From positions 1 through 5,745 of the forward strand of contig JAHJCI010000204.1 in NCBI GenBank assembly GCA_018813085.1: a stretch of DNA of 5,745 nt, written 5' to 3'. The position numbers and the translations under genes are program-made. Shown piece after piece: positions 1-5,745 of this stretch. Every line of letters starts with the position of its first letter. Position 1 is the first letter of the stretch. Source of the DNA: Candidatus Omnitrophota bacterium (lineage in GTDB: Bacteria > Omnitrophota > Gorgyraeia > Gygaellales > JAHJCI01). The notes below the pieces were generated by a model. It saw only the letters and a list, made by a program, of their open reading frames with translations, ran no database searches and was not told the DNA's origin.

Positions 1-832
1 ATCCTAACATACTTGTTCCCCTTAACCACTCCGGGTTCATTTGTTTTAAATCCCCGATTACAGCCAGCGTTCCTGCAGGAATCGAAGGAACAGCGTTGTT
101 CTTTCTTTTTACTGCCGGGTTATGCTGTGTGCCATGCCAGCTGACATAACCAATGCCACCACCCAAGAATATCCTTGTTCCAATACCGATAGTCTTATAG
201 TGCGGGTCGCACAATAAGGGTGACAGTTGGCCTGCAGAGCAATAGTTAGCATTACCCAGTTTCGCCTTTAAAGCCCCCATATAGGTATAAATAATCTTAT
301 CTGAAAGATTGACCGCGACATTATAATTCTGATAACAGTTGCGTATATTAAAAAGCACTGCTTCGTTCAAATCGCGCAGGTTGATTAGAGTATCCAGCTT
401 CTTGCGGGGATAACAATCCGTACCGTAACCACTGGCTTCAAGGTGGATATCTTTGCCTTCTAGCAGTTCCTGAATAACATGCCCGCCCCCGTATTTAAAT
501 TCTCCCGGATAAACCTTATTGCGCGGGTCATCATCAGGCAATGCTGTTGCGCCTAAATAGGTATCAACGGCAGCGAATCCGGTATAAGCGGGTACGTCAT
601 TGAGCTTACAAGTACCTGCGCCTATTTTGATGCGCGGCTTAGAGTGCCCAATATTAAAATACGCTCCGGAAGAACACATTGGAGCAAAAGTGCCTGTCGT
701 GACCACGTCAACCTGCTCAGCTGTCTTCTCTAAGCCCTGCTTATCCACTAAGCCGATGATCTCCTCGGCGGTAGCTACAACAACCTCGCCCTTCTTTATT
801 TTTTCATTAATCTCTTTAATCGTCTTTGGCAT
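1..832 (-). CDS. HcyBio/DUF39 homocysteine biosynthesis protein (L-aspartate semialdehyde sulfurtransferase family), 3' end cut
   Basis: The frame is open from the ATG at 832 to the window edge, giving 277 residues with no stop or frameshift; the C-terminus is outside. I recognise the HcyBio (DUF39, COG1900) family from the N-terminal [19 protein letters not shown], the segment [20 protein letters not shown] (Cys53), [10 protein letters not shown] (Cys140), the glycine-rich LGGGIGY (about 223-229), SWHGTQHNP, and the closing [13 protein letters not shown]. The Methanosarcina homologue takes part in converting aspartate semialdehyde to homocysteine, with conserved cysteines carrying a persulfide; I recall this from the literature, and Cys53 and Cys140 are the likely equivalents. 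An ATG at 838 is also in frame, but the Shine-Dalgarno GGGGGTGAT overlaps it, so 832 is chosen. The start overlaps the end of cysK by 17 nt, implying translational coupling and a joint role in sulfur assimilation. Archaeal members often have C-terminal CBS domains; these would be out of view here. Confidence 0.9.
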   Translation of the reverse strand, partial: MPKTIKEINEKIKKGEVVVATAEEIIGLVDKQGLEKTAEQVDVVTTGTFAPMCSSGAYFNIGHSKPRIKIGAGTCKLNDVPAYTGFAAVDTYLGATALPDDDPRNKVYPGEFKYGGGHVIQELLEGKDIHLEASGYGTDCYPRKKLDTLINLRDLNEAVLFNIRNCYQNYNVAVNLSDKIIYTYMGALKAKLGNANYCSAGQLSPLLCDPHYKTIGIGTRIFLGGGIGYVSWHGTQHNPAVKRKNNAVPSIPAGTLAVIGDLKQMNPEWLRGTSMLG

Positions 833-1763
833 TGCCATCACCCCCGAACAATTCGGTACTTAAATACCTTTCTGCTGTATCCGGAAAAATTACCACAATC
901 AATTTATCTTTGTGCTCTTCTTTTCTGGAAACAAGAAGAGCAGCCCAAAGAGCAGCCCCGGAAGATATGCCCGCTAAAATCCCTTCTTCTTTTGCTAATT
1001 GCCTTGATGCGTCAAAGGCATCTTTATCCTTAACGGTAATAATCTCGTCAATCAGGTCTTTTCTCAGTACTCCCGGAAGAAAGCCTGCTCCTATGCCCTG
1101 GATTTTATGTGCTCCCGGCTTTCCTCCTGATAAAACCGCAGAATTCTCAGGTTCAACCGCGACTACCTTAAGTTTCGGCTTTCTTTTTTTAATTACCTCG
1201 GCTACCCCGCTGATTGTACCGCCCGTACCGACTCCGGAAACCAAAATATCAATCTTACCTTCTGTATCGCGCCATATTTCTTCGGCAGTGGTCTCTCGAT
1301 GCGCCATAGGGTTGGCAGGATTATCAAATTGCTGCAAGAGGAGATAGTTTTTGTTTTCCCTGCTTAATTCCCGGGCTTTTTCAAGCGCACCCGACATACC
1401 AAGGGATGCCGGCGTTAACAAGATTTCCGCTCCCAGAAATCTCAGTAATTTACGGCGTTCCATACTCATTGACTCAGGCATAACTAAGATTAACTTATAA
1501 CCCCTTACTGCCGAGATAAACGCAAGGCCAATGCCGGTATTGCCCGAGGTAGGCTCGATAATTACAGTATCTTTATTTATCTTGCCCTGTTCCTTCGCCT
1601 CGCTAATCATACTCAGTCCAATCCTGTCTTTAACGGAACTGCAGGGATTGAAAAACTCCAATTTTGCTACCACTTGCGCATAAGAGCCTGCTGTCAGCTT
1701 GTTTAATCTTACCAGCGGCGTATTGCCGATTAACTCGGTTATATCTTTAGCAATTCCTGCCAT
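816..1763 (-). CDS. cysK: Cysteine synthase (O-acetylserine sulfhydrylase), PLP-dependent
   Basis: This 315-residue protein has the usual length for CysK. It makes cysteine from O-acetylserine and sulfide in the cytoplasm. Features in order: IGNTPLVRL near the N-terminus; the PLP lysine Lys45 in [11 protein letters not shown]; the substrate loop TSGNTGIGL (72-80), which binds the carboxylate of the aminoacrylate intermediate; the phosphate-binding glycine loop GVGTGGT (177-183); [10 protein letters not shown] (219-228); GISSGA (265-270), containing the serine near the pyridine nitrogen; and [10 protein letters not shown] (294-303). No CBS domain follows, which favours CysK over cystathionine beta-synthase; CysM cannot be fully excluded. 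The ATG at 1763 has AAAGGTGAT just upstream. The gene follows a 136-nt gap with its own promoter and overlaps the downstream HcyBio start by 17 nt, so cysteine and homocysteine formation are probably co-expressed. Confidence 0.95.
   Translation of the reverse strand: MAGIAKDITELIGNTPLVRLNKLTAGSYAQVVAKLEFFNPCSSVKDRIGLSMISEAKEQGKINKDTVIIEPTSGNTGIGLAFISAVRGYKLILVMPESMSMERRKLLRFLGAEILLTPASLGMSGALEKARELSRENKNYLLLQQFDNPANPMAHRETTAEEIWRDTEGKIDILVSGVGTGGTISGVAEVIKKRKPKLKVVAVEPENSAVLSGGKPGAHKIQGIGAGFLPGVLRKDLIDEIITVKDKDAFDASRQLAKEEGILAGISSGAALWAALLVSRKEEHKDKLIVVIFPDTAERYLSTELFGGDGNAKDD
837..845 (-). promoter_or_regulatory. Ribosome binding site of the HcyBio gene
   Basis: GGGGGTGAT on the minus strand, inside the last codons of cysK. 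It pairs with the 16S tail (GGAGGTGAT) with one G:U substitution. Its GGTGAT ends 4 nt before the ATG at 832, exactly the spacing seen for cysK (GGTGAT, 4 nt, ATG). It overlaps the other candidate ATG at 838, so it decides the start in favour of 832. Confidence 0.6.
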
Positions 1764-1767
1764 TTAA

Positions 1768-1776
1768 ATCACCTTT
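1768..1776 (-). promoter_or_regulatory. Ribosome binding site of cysK
   Basis: AAAGGTGAT on the minus strand, ending 4 nt before the cysK ATG at 1763. GGTGAT matches the extended 16S anti-Shine-Dalgarno complement, supporting this start. It lies directly after the T-rich stretch of the leader hairpin, so leader folding could affect its access. Confidence 0.7.
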
Positions 1777-1813
1777 AAAAAGGGAAAATCCTGCCAGCCG
1801 AAGGGCAAACAGG
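1777..1813 (-). terminator. Leader hairpin with T-rich tail: possible terminator or attenuator before cysK
   Basis: Read on the minus strand, 1813 to 1790 folds as a 10-position stem around a CTTC loop: CCTGTTTGCC pairs with GGCTGGCAGG, with nine of ten positions paired (two G:U, one T:T mismatch). It is followed at 1789-1777 by ATTTTCCCTTTTT. The stem and tail resemble an intrinsic terminator, but the T-run is broken by CCC, so its strength is doubtful. It lies 87 nt past the pabBC stop and also downstream of the cysK promoter. It could therefore end read-through from pabBC, act as an attenuator of cysK and HcyBio, or do both. I recognise no T-box or SAM riboswitch motif in this short leader. 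Confidence 0.4.
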
Positions 1814-1842
1814 GTTATAAATTAAACTTAAATATTTTTAAT

Positions 1843-1851
1843 ATTATATCA
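1843..1851 (-). promoter_or_regulatory. Extended -10 promoter for cysK-HcyBio
   Basis: The minus strand reads TGATATAAT: a perfect TATAAT -10 hexamer at 1848-1843 preceded by the TGn extended -10 element. No good -35 is present; the best hexamers at 16-17 nt spacing (TTCCAA, ATTCCA) match the consensus at only three of six positions, which is common for extended -10 promoters. Transcription would begin near 1836, giving a leader of roughly 70 nt that carries the hairpin and the cysK ribosome binding site. It is the only clear promoter found in the window, and it sits in the only sizeable gap between genes. Confidence 0.6.
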
Positions 1852-1899
1852 CAAAAAGGATACTTTTGGAATGACTTCTGAGAGTAATTTACGCCTGGC

Positions 1900-3816
1900 C
1901 TAAGGCCTTAGCCGGACACGCATCATGCCGCGGATTGCATTGGTAAGAAAAATTGCCTCCGCTTTAATCAAATCTTTTCTACGTAAAACCTTCTCTTTAA
2001 CAAGTCTTGAATTTTTCTTAATAAAATACTGCCTGTAAACACCGGAAAGCAAGCCGCATCTTACCGGTGGGGTATAATACATCCTGCCTTTACGGATGAA
2101 AATATTCGAAATCGCTCCCTCAGTAACTTCTCCTTTTTCGTTCTCAAAGATAACATCCCAAAGGCCATTTTTTCTTGCCATATTGTACTGCTTTTCATAT
2201 ATAGCGCGGTTAGTTGTCTTATGATAAAGAAATACGTTCTTAGAATGCATCCTCTGCCTGCTAAAGCTTATCTCGGGGATAAAACCTTCTTGAATTTCTT
2301 TAATGCGCTGATACCCTAGATTAATTCTTCCCTCGCGGTTAAGCAATAGCCTGAGCCGGTAAGAAAATTGCTTATTTAAACGCTTGTTTATACGGCATAA
2401 TTTAGCTTTAATCTCTTTTTCATTAAAAGAGAAATTAAAATATTCTGCCGAAGCCCTGAGCCTGTCTAAGTGATAAGCAAGAAGTGAAAAACCTGTCTTT
2501 TTTGACCACTTCATTGTTTCGATCAATTCATATTTTTCTTTGCCTCGGCCAGAACTCACTTGAAGGCTCCTCTTGCCCAAAAGCTCAAAAAACATCGCCT
2601 TCAGCCTGCACTCTTTATGCTCCTTGAGAGGCTTAGAATCGTATACTATACCGCTGCCGATTCCCATTTGTCCGCTCTTACCCTCAAGTATGAGCGTGCG
2701 TATCGCTACATTAAAAACCGCGTCCCTGTTTGGTTTAAAAAAACCTATTGCGCCGGTATAAACTCCACGCTCCTCCCTTTCCAACTGCCTTATAATACCC
2801 ATTGTTCTTATCTTGGGCGCTCCGGTTACGGAGCCGGAAGGAAAAATGCTCTTAAAAAGTCCGTAAAGAGAAAGTTCGCTCTTTAACCTTGCCCGGACAG
2901 TAGAGGTCATTTGGAATAAAGTCTTATACTTCTCGATAGAATAAAGCTCTGTCGCTCTTACGCTATCGACTTCGGAAATTCGCCCTAAATCATTACGCAG
3001 TAAATCAACTATCATTATATTTTCGCTTTTATCCTTAGGGCTTCCCCTTAACCTGCTTACCTGCTCCTGGTCCTGCCTCTTGTTTTTCCCCCGGGAAATT
3101 GTCCCTTTCATGGGCCTGGTGGTAATAATCCTGCCCTCTTTTCGAAAGAATAATTCAGGGGAAAAAGAAAGGATGCTGAACTGCCGGTCTTTTATAAAAG
3201 CCGAGTAGGCAACCGGCTGGTTATTACGCAGGTTATTATAAAGGCTGAGCCTGGAGCCATGAAACTTGAATTTACACTTAAGCGTATAATTAACCTGATA
3301 AGTAAATCCCTTGGCAATGTTATCTTTAATGCGCTTGATATCCCTGGTATATCCGATAGGAGTCTTATTAAACTTTATGTCTTTGAGGCAATATCCGGAG
3401 GCAGGGTTTACTTTATGCGAGAAAAAAGGCTCTGCTTTCTTATTTAAAAATTGCCCCCTGCGATGGTCAAAAATCAGGGGCTGTTTAAAGATGCCGATCC
3501 AAATCAGGGGAAAACCAAACCGGTTCTTTGCCTTGAAATCCTCAAAAGCATAACCCAGTTCATAAGAAAAGAAGCCGGCTGCCCAGTATCCCCTCCCCAG
3601 GAACGACTCGAGTTTCCGGAAAGAATCAGGCACCGCATCCAGGTTATGGCAGCTTATTAAAGCAACGGGAGCAAGAAACAGATAGGATAAATAATTCTCC
3701 GGGTCAATCCTTTGAGTCTCCAAAAGGACGAAACTGCTCCTGCCCGAGAAGACGCCTTGGATTTGCTCTAGAGGAAAGGGATAAAACAATTCATTTCTCT
3801 CTATCAGTCTCTGCAT
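1900..3816 (-). CDS. pabBC: Fused aminodeoxychorismate synthase component I / 4-amino-4-deoxychorismate lyase (PabB-PabC)
   Basis: A bifunctional 638-residue enzyme of p-aminobenzoate synthesis for folate. The first part (about 1-415) is a chorismate-utilising PabB: N-terminal SSFVLLETQR and SYLF; the PabB-type lysine Lys237 in RPMKGTISRG, where TrpE normally has Ala; IVDLLRNDLGRI; YKTLFQMTSTV (297-307); PSGSVTGAPKIRTMG (GSVTGAPK 328-335); YTGAIGFF; and the metal-binding IGSGIVYDSKPLKEHKEC. After the junction YELIETMKW comes a PLP fold-type IV PabC domain (about 428-638) with the probable PLP lysine Lys533 in YHKTTNR, EVTEGAISNIF (563-573), TPPVRCGLLSGVYR and FLTNAIRGMMRV. PabB needs an amidotransferase (PabA) for ammonia from glutamine; none is in the window. 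The ATG at 3816 lies 26 nt inside bioY and lacks a clear Shine-Dalgarno. An alternative TTG at 3789 starts 1 nt after the bioY stop. A TTG at 3861 is unlikely because it would lengthen the overlap. Confidence 0.93.
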   Translation of the reverse strand: MQRLIERNELFYPFPLEQIQGVFSGRSSFVLLETQRIDPENYLSYLFLAPVALISCHNLDAVPDSFRKLESFLGRGYWAAGFFSYELGYAFEDFKAKNRFGFPLIWIGIFKQPLIFDHRRGQFLNKKAEPFFSHKVNPASGYCLKDIKFNKTPIGYTRDIKRIKDNIAKGFTYQVNYTLKCKFKFHGSRLSLYNNLRNNQPVAYSAFIKDRQFSILSFSPELFFRKEGRIITTRPMKGTISRGKNKRQDQEQVSRLRGSPKDKSENIMIVDLLRNDLGRISEVDSVRATELYSIEKYKTLFQMTSTVRARLKSELSLYGLFKSIFPSGSVTGAPKIRTMGIIRQLEREERGVYTGAIGFFKPNRDAVFNVAIRTLILEGKSGQMGIGSGIVYDSKPLKEHKECRLKAMFFELLGKRSLQVSSGRGKEKYELIETMKWSKKTGFSLLAYHLDRLRASAEYFNFSFNEKEIKAKLCRINKRLNKQFSYRLRLLLNREGRINLGYQRIKEIQEGFIPEISFSRQRMHSKNVFLYHKTTNRAIYEKQYNMARKNGLWDVIFENEKGEVTEGAISNIFIRKGRMYYTPPVRCGLLSGVYRQYFIKKNSRLVKEKVLRRKDLIKAEAIFLTNAIRGMMRVRLRP

Positions 3817-4417
3817 TGTAAGAAGACTGCGGCAACATAGCCCAACTGGCAGAAGCAGCAAGAATCGCCTTAATCAAATCAATAATAACGAAGGGGACTA
3901 CGCCTTTGGCCAAAGTTTCCCAAAGGCCAAGCTTCATTACCAGCGCCAGATTGATCGCGCCAAAAATATAGATAACCCCTACCCCAAGTATCATAAGTTT
4001 CAGTTGAGGCAGGAATTTACGTGCGCCGATATAATTATCCGTATACCTGCCGATTAACATAGGAGCGACAATAAAACCTATAAGGTAGCCTGCAGTAGGA
4101 GAAGTCAATAAATAAGAACTTTGCGAAGAACAAGCAAACCAGGGTATGCCGATTATGCCTAAGGTGATATAGATCACCTGGCTCAATGAACCAAAGACCC
4201 CGCCGCAAATAACTCCGCTCATAAGCACGGCAAAAACCTGGCCTGTAATCGGCACAGGGCTAAAGGGAAGGAATATTTTAACCTGCGCCATCAGCCCGGT
4301 CAGAAGCGCCATCGTAAATGCCAGGCCGAGCTTCTTTGTTAACGCAAGGCTACAGCGCCATCTAAAAAACGTATACTTTGCCCAAACGTATCTATCGATA
4401 ATAGCGATATTCTGCAT
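3791..4417 (-). CDS. bioY: Biotin transporter substrate-binding subunit BioY
   Basis: A 208-residue hydrophobic membrane protein of the BioY family, the S component of ECF-type biotin importers. Family marks are FSPVPITGQVFAVLMSG (PVPITGQ 54-60), SQVIYITLGIIGIPWFA, SPTAGYLIGF (106-115), and the C-terminal PFVIIDLIKA. In the last, Asp180 and Lys183 match the Asp-x-x-Lys that contacts biotin in the Lactococcus lactis BioY structure. About six hydrophobic segments are visible between residues 30 and 195. The N-terminal stretch IDRYVWAKYTFFRWR before the first segment makes it slightly longer than the shortest BioYs; I recall similar extensions in some bacterial BioYs, so the ATG at 4417 is accepted. 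No ECF ATPase or T component is in the window; it may use a shared module or act alone. It begins 4 nt after def and overlaps pabBC. The usual glycine-rich loop before PTGGY is here serine-rich (CSSQSS, then SPTAGY). Confidence 0.93.
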   Translation of the reverse strand: MQNIAIIDRYVWAKYTFFRWRCSLALTKKLGLAFTMALLTGLMAQVKIFLPFSPVPITGQVFAVLMSGVICGGVFGSLSQVIYITLGIIGIPWFACSSQSSYLLTSPTAGYLIGFIVAPMLIGRYTDNYIGARKFLPQLKLMILGVGVIYIFGAINLALVMKLGLWETLAKGVVPFVIIDLIKAILAASASWAMLPQSSYNAETDREK

Positions 4418-4421
4418 CTGT

Positions 4422-4928
4422 CTAGCTTTGCCTCCTGTTCTTGTTTAACTTCATTAATTTCATCTTATCAATCATGCCCATGTAATCCACAATCAAGCGG
4501 CCCTTGAGGTGGTCGATTTCATGCTGAATAACGCGGGCCAGGAGCCCGTCAGCCTTAATCTCAACGGGCTCGCCTTTACCATTCAAGGCTTCAATTATAA
4601 TTTCATAAGGCCTTTTAACGTCTACATTGATATCGGGTACGCTTAGGCATCCTTCGGTTAATTTATCCTCACCCTTAGCCTTAACGATGCGCGGATTAAT
4701 CAACTTAATCGGTCCTTCTCCGACATCAGCCACAATAATCTGAACAGAGCAGCCCACCTGGGGAGCAGCAAGCCCTATGCCGTTTAAGGTATACATTGTA
4801 AGCAGCATATCTTCCAACAGCTCAACATCCTTGAGCATAATTTCAGAAATGGACAGAGACTTCTTGCGCAATATAGAATCAGGATACCTCTTAATCTCTA
4901 AAATATTTTTTTGTTTATTCTGTTCCAT
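4422..4928 (-). CDS. def: Peptide deformylase
   Basis: A 168-residue metalloenzyme, normal length for the family, that removes the formyl group from N-terminal formyl-methionine of new proteins at the ribosome. All three family motifs are intact: GIGLAAPQVG (50-59), EGCLSVP (92-98) and QHEIDH (135-140). Cys94, His136 and His140 should bind the metal (usually iron), Glu137 is the catalytic base, and Gln57 lines the active site. The ATG at 4928 has AAAAGGA 7 nt upstream and overlaps the end of trxB by 14 nt. bioY follows after 4 nt. In many bacteria def is next to fmt (methionyl-tRNA formyltransferase); fmt is not present here. Confidence 0.96.
   Translation of the reverse strand: MEQNKQKNILEIKRYPDSILRKKSLSISEIMLKDVELLEDMLLTMYTLNGIGLAAPQVGCSVQIIVADVGEGPIKLINPRIVKAKGEDKLTEGCLSVPDINVDVKRPYEIIIEALNGKGEPVEIKADGLLARVIQHEIDHLKGRLIVDYMGMIDKMKLMKLNKNRRQS
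4431..4436 (-). promoter_or_regulatory. Ribosome binding site of bioY, unusually distant
   Basis: AGGAGG on the minus strand, within the last codons of def. It ends 13 nt before the bioY ATG at 4417, longer than the usual 5-9 nt. No other ATG, GTG or TTG is in frame at better spacing, so initiation may depend on coupling to def, whose stop is 4 nt before the ATG. Confidence 0.5.
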
Positions 4929-5745
4929 ATGACTGTCCTTTTAGGCGGTCAATGTACTCACTTGCGCTAAAAGCCGCAATTGCTCCATCACTTGCGGCAG
5001 TAACTACCTGACGCAAGGATTTCGCCCGGCAATCACCGCAGGCAAAAATACCGGTTTTTGAAGTTTGCATCTCTTGGTCGGTAATTATGCAACCGTAATC
5101 ATCCAGCTTGATTAAATCACCCAGGAATCCCGTATTGGGGACGTAGCCTATTGATATAAATACCCCGCTACAGGCAAGCCTGGATTGTGATTTATCCCTG
5201 GTGTTCTCTAAACTAACTTCCCGGACTGTATCTTTGCCGATAATCTCTGTGATTACCGAATCCCAGGCAAACTCGATTTTTTGGTTATTCTTTGCCCTCT
5301 CTGCTAACAGGGAAACTGCACGTAAACGGTTGCGGCGGTGCACTAATATAACCTTGCCGGCAAAACGGCTCAGGTATAATGCTTCGCTAACGGCGGAATT
5401 GCCTCCTCCTGCTACGACGATATCCTTCCCCTTGAAAAGAGCCCCATCGCAAACTGCGCAATAAGAAACCCCCTTACCAGAGAATTCATCTTCTCCCTTA
5501 ATGCCCAATTTCCTGGGGTGCGCTCCTACCGCTAAAATTATTGAAAAGCTGCGAAGAACTCTTTCGCCTGCCTTAATCTGCCAAATATTGCTTTCCCTAT
5601 CCTCTAATTTAACATTATCTACCTTAGCGCTATAAAATTCAAGTCCAAAATTCTTTGCCTGCTTCTTTAGTTTCTCGATCAGGGAAAAACCTGCGATGCC
5701 TTCCGGCAGGCCCGGGTAATTTTCAATTAAATCCGCCATTGTCAA
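4915..5745 (-). CDS. trxB: Thioredoxin reductase, 5' end cut by the window
   Basis: The visible 276 codons plus stop are the middle and end of a low-molecular-weight thioredoxin reductase, the cytoplasmic NADPH:FAD enzyme that reduces thioredoxin. The first FAD-binding GxGxxG segment, normally within the first 20 residues, is missing. The visible part begins near the ENYPGLPEGI segment, usually around residue 50 or beyond, so the true start is upstream of the window and the TTG at 5745 is just an internal codon. Visible motifs, numbered from the edge: ENYPGLPEGIAG (9-19), the redox pair CAVC (96-99) followed by DG, the NADPH-binding GGGNSAVSEA (113-122), VHRRNRLRA (135-143) with arginines expected for the NADPH phosphate, and FACGDCRAKSLRQVVTAASDGAIAA (FAD site, from 234). 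The extra cysteine in GDCR is a small variation. def overlaps its end by 14 nt, so it is probably an upstream gene of the same operon. Confidence 0.95.
   Translation of the reverse strand: MTMADLIENYPGLPEGIAGFSLIEKLKKQAKNFGLEFYSAKVDNVKLEDRESNIWQIKAGERVLRSFSIILAVGAHPRKLGIKGEDEFSGKGVSYCAVCDGALFKGKDIVVAGGGNSAVSEALYLSRFAGKVILVHRRNRLRAVSLLAERAKNNQKIEFAWDSVITEIIGKDTVREVSLENTRDKSQSRLACSGVFISIGYVPNTGFLGDLIKLDDYGCIITDQEMQTSKTGIFACGDCRAKSLRQVVTAASDGAIAAFSASEYIDRLKGQSYGTE
4936..4942 (-). promoter_or_regulatory. Ribosome binding site of def
   Basis: AAAAGGA on the minus strand, 7 nt before the def ATG at 4928 and inside the 3' end of trxB. It supports this start and the 14-nt overlap of the two genes. 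Confidence 0.6.

Noticed and set aside
826..1347. A long open frame of 173 codons on the plus strand opposite cysK
   Set aside because: It is antisense to a clearly coding cysK, its translation has no recognisable domain, and no convincing ribosome binding site or promoter precedes it. It is a by-product of the codon pattern of the real gene. The other plus-strand frames (600-863, 2560-2886, 3259-3660, 5201-5464) are rejected for the same reason.
1898..1910. Palindrome CTAAGGCCTTAG spanning the pabBC stop codon, as a possible terminator
   Set aside because: It is a perfect palindrome with no room for a loop, and no T-run follows it on the minus strand, so it is not a plausible intrinsic terminator.
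1900..3816. The PabB part read as anthranilate synthase TrpE
   Set aside because: The motif RPMKGT has the PabB-type lysine rather than the alanine of TrpE, the N-terminus has LLET rather than the LLES feedback-inhibition motif, and a PabC lyase domain is fused at the C-terminus.
3817..3861. N-terminal extension of pabBC starting at TTG 3861
   Set aside because: It would overlap bioY by 71 nt, it shows no ribosome binding site, and the extra residues have no PabB character. They are explained by the bioY coding frame.
5740..5745. A trxB start at the TTG of 5745 or the ATG of 5739
   Set aside because: The homology begins mid-protein, with the N-terminal FAD-binding GxGxxG absent, so these are internal codons of a gene cut by the window edge rather than a truncated gene.
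1..5745. Mobile elements, CRISPR arrays, tRNA genes or defence genes
   Set aside because: I saw no terminal repeats, transposase or integrase motifs, regularly spaced repeats, or tRNA-like folds. Nearly all the sequence is explained by six ordinary genes and one 136-nt gap.

Overview
This is a compact bacterial chromosomal segment in which all six genes lie on the minus strand, so they are transcribed from high to low coordinates. The outer two genes are cut by the window edges. All are housekeeping or biosynthetic genes. I see no mobile element, tRNA, rRNA or CRISPR array. The TATAAT promoter and Shine-Dalgarno sites are bacterial. Moderate base composition, the PabB-PabC fusion, the BioY form with a conserved-looking N-terminal extension, and an archaeal/anaerobe-type homocysteine enzyme (HcyBio, DUF39) suggest an uncultured anaerobic bacterium, possibly of the Omnitrophota type. 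That placement is inference from gene style only.

Upstream block (5745 down to 1900): a 5'-truncated thioredoxin reductase (trxB), peptide deformylase (def), the biotin transporter subunit BioY, and a fused aminodeoxychorismate synthase component I / aminodeoxychorismate lyase (pabBC). trxB and def overlap by 14 nt, def and bioY are 4 nt apart, and bioY and pabBC overlap by about 26 nt, so this reads as one transcription unit. It joins thiol redox, N-terminal protein maturation, biotin uptake and p-aminobenzoate (folate) synthesis.

Junction (1764-1899): a 136-nt gap holding an extended -10 promoter (TGATATAAT) reading toward cysK. The leader then contains a GC-rich hairpin followed by an interrupted T-rich stretch, and a GGTGAT ribosome binding site. 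The hairpin could end read-through from pabBC or attenuate the downstream genes.

Downstream block (1763 down to 1): cysteine synthase (cysK) overlaps by 17 nt the start of an HcyBio/DUF39 protein, the family implicated in making homocysteine from aspartate semialdehyde and a persulfide sulfur donor. Together they form a sulfur-assimilation pair that supplies both cysteine and homocysteine. The 3' end of the HcyBio gene, and perhaps its ferredoxin-type partner, lie beyond position 1.

I did not find a clearly new system. The most worthwhile points are the cysK-HcyBio coupling and the structured leader in front of it.
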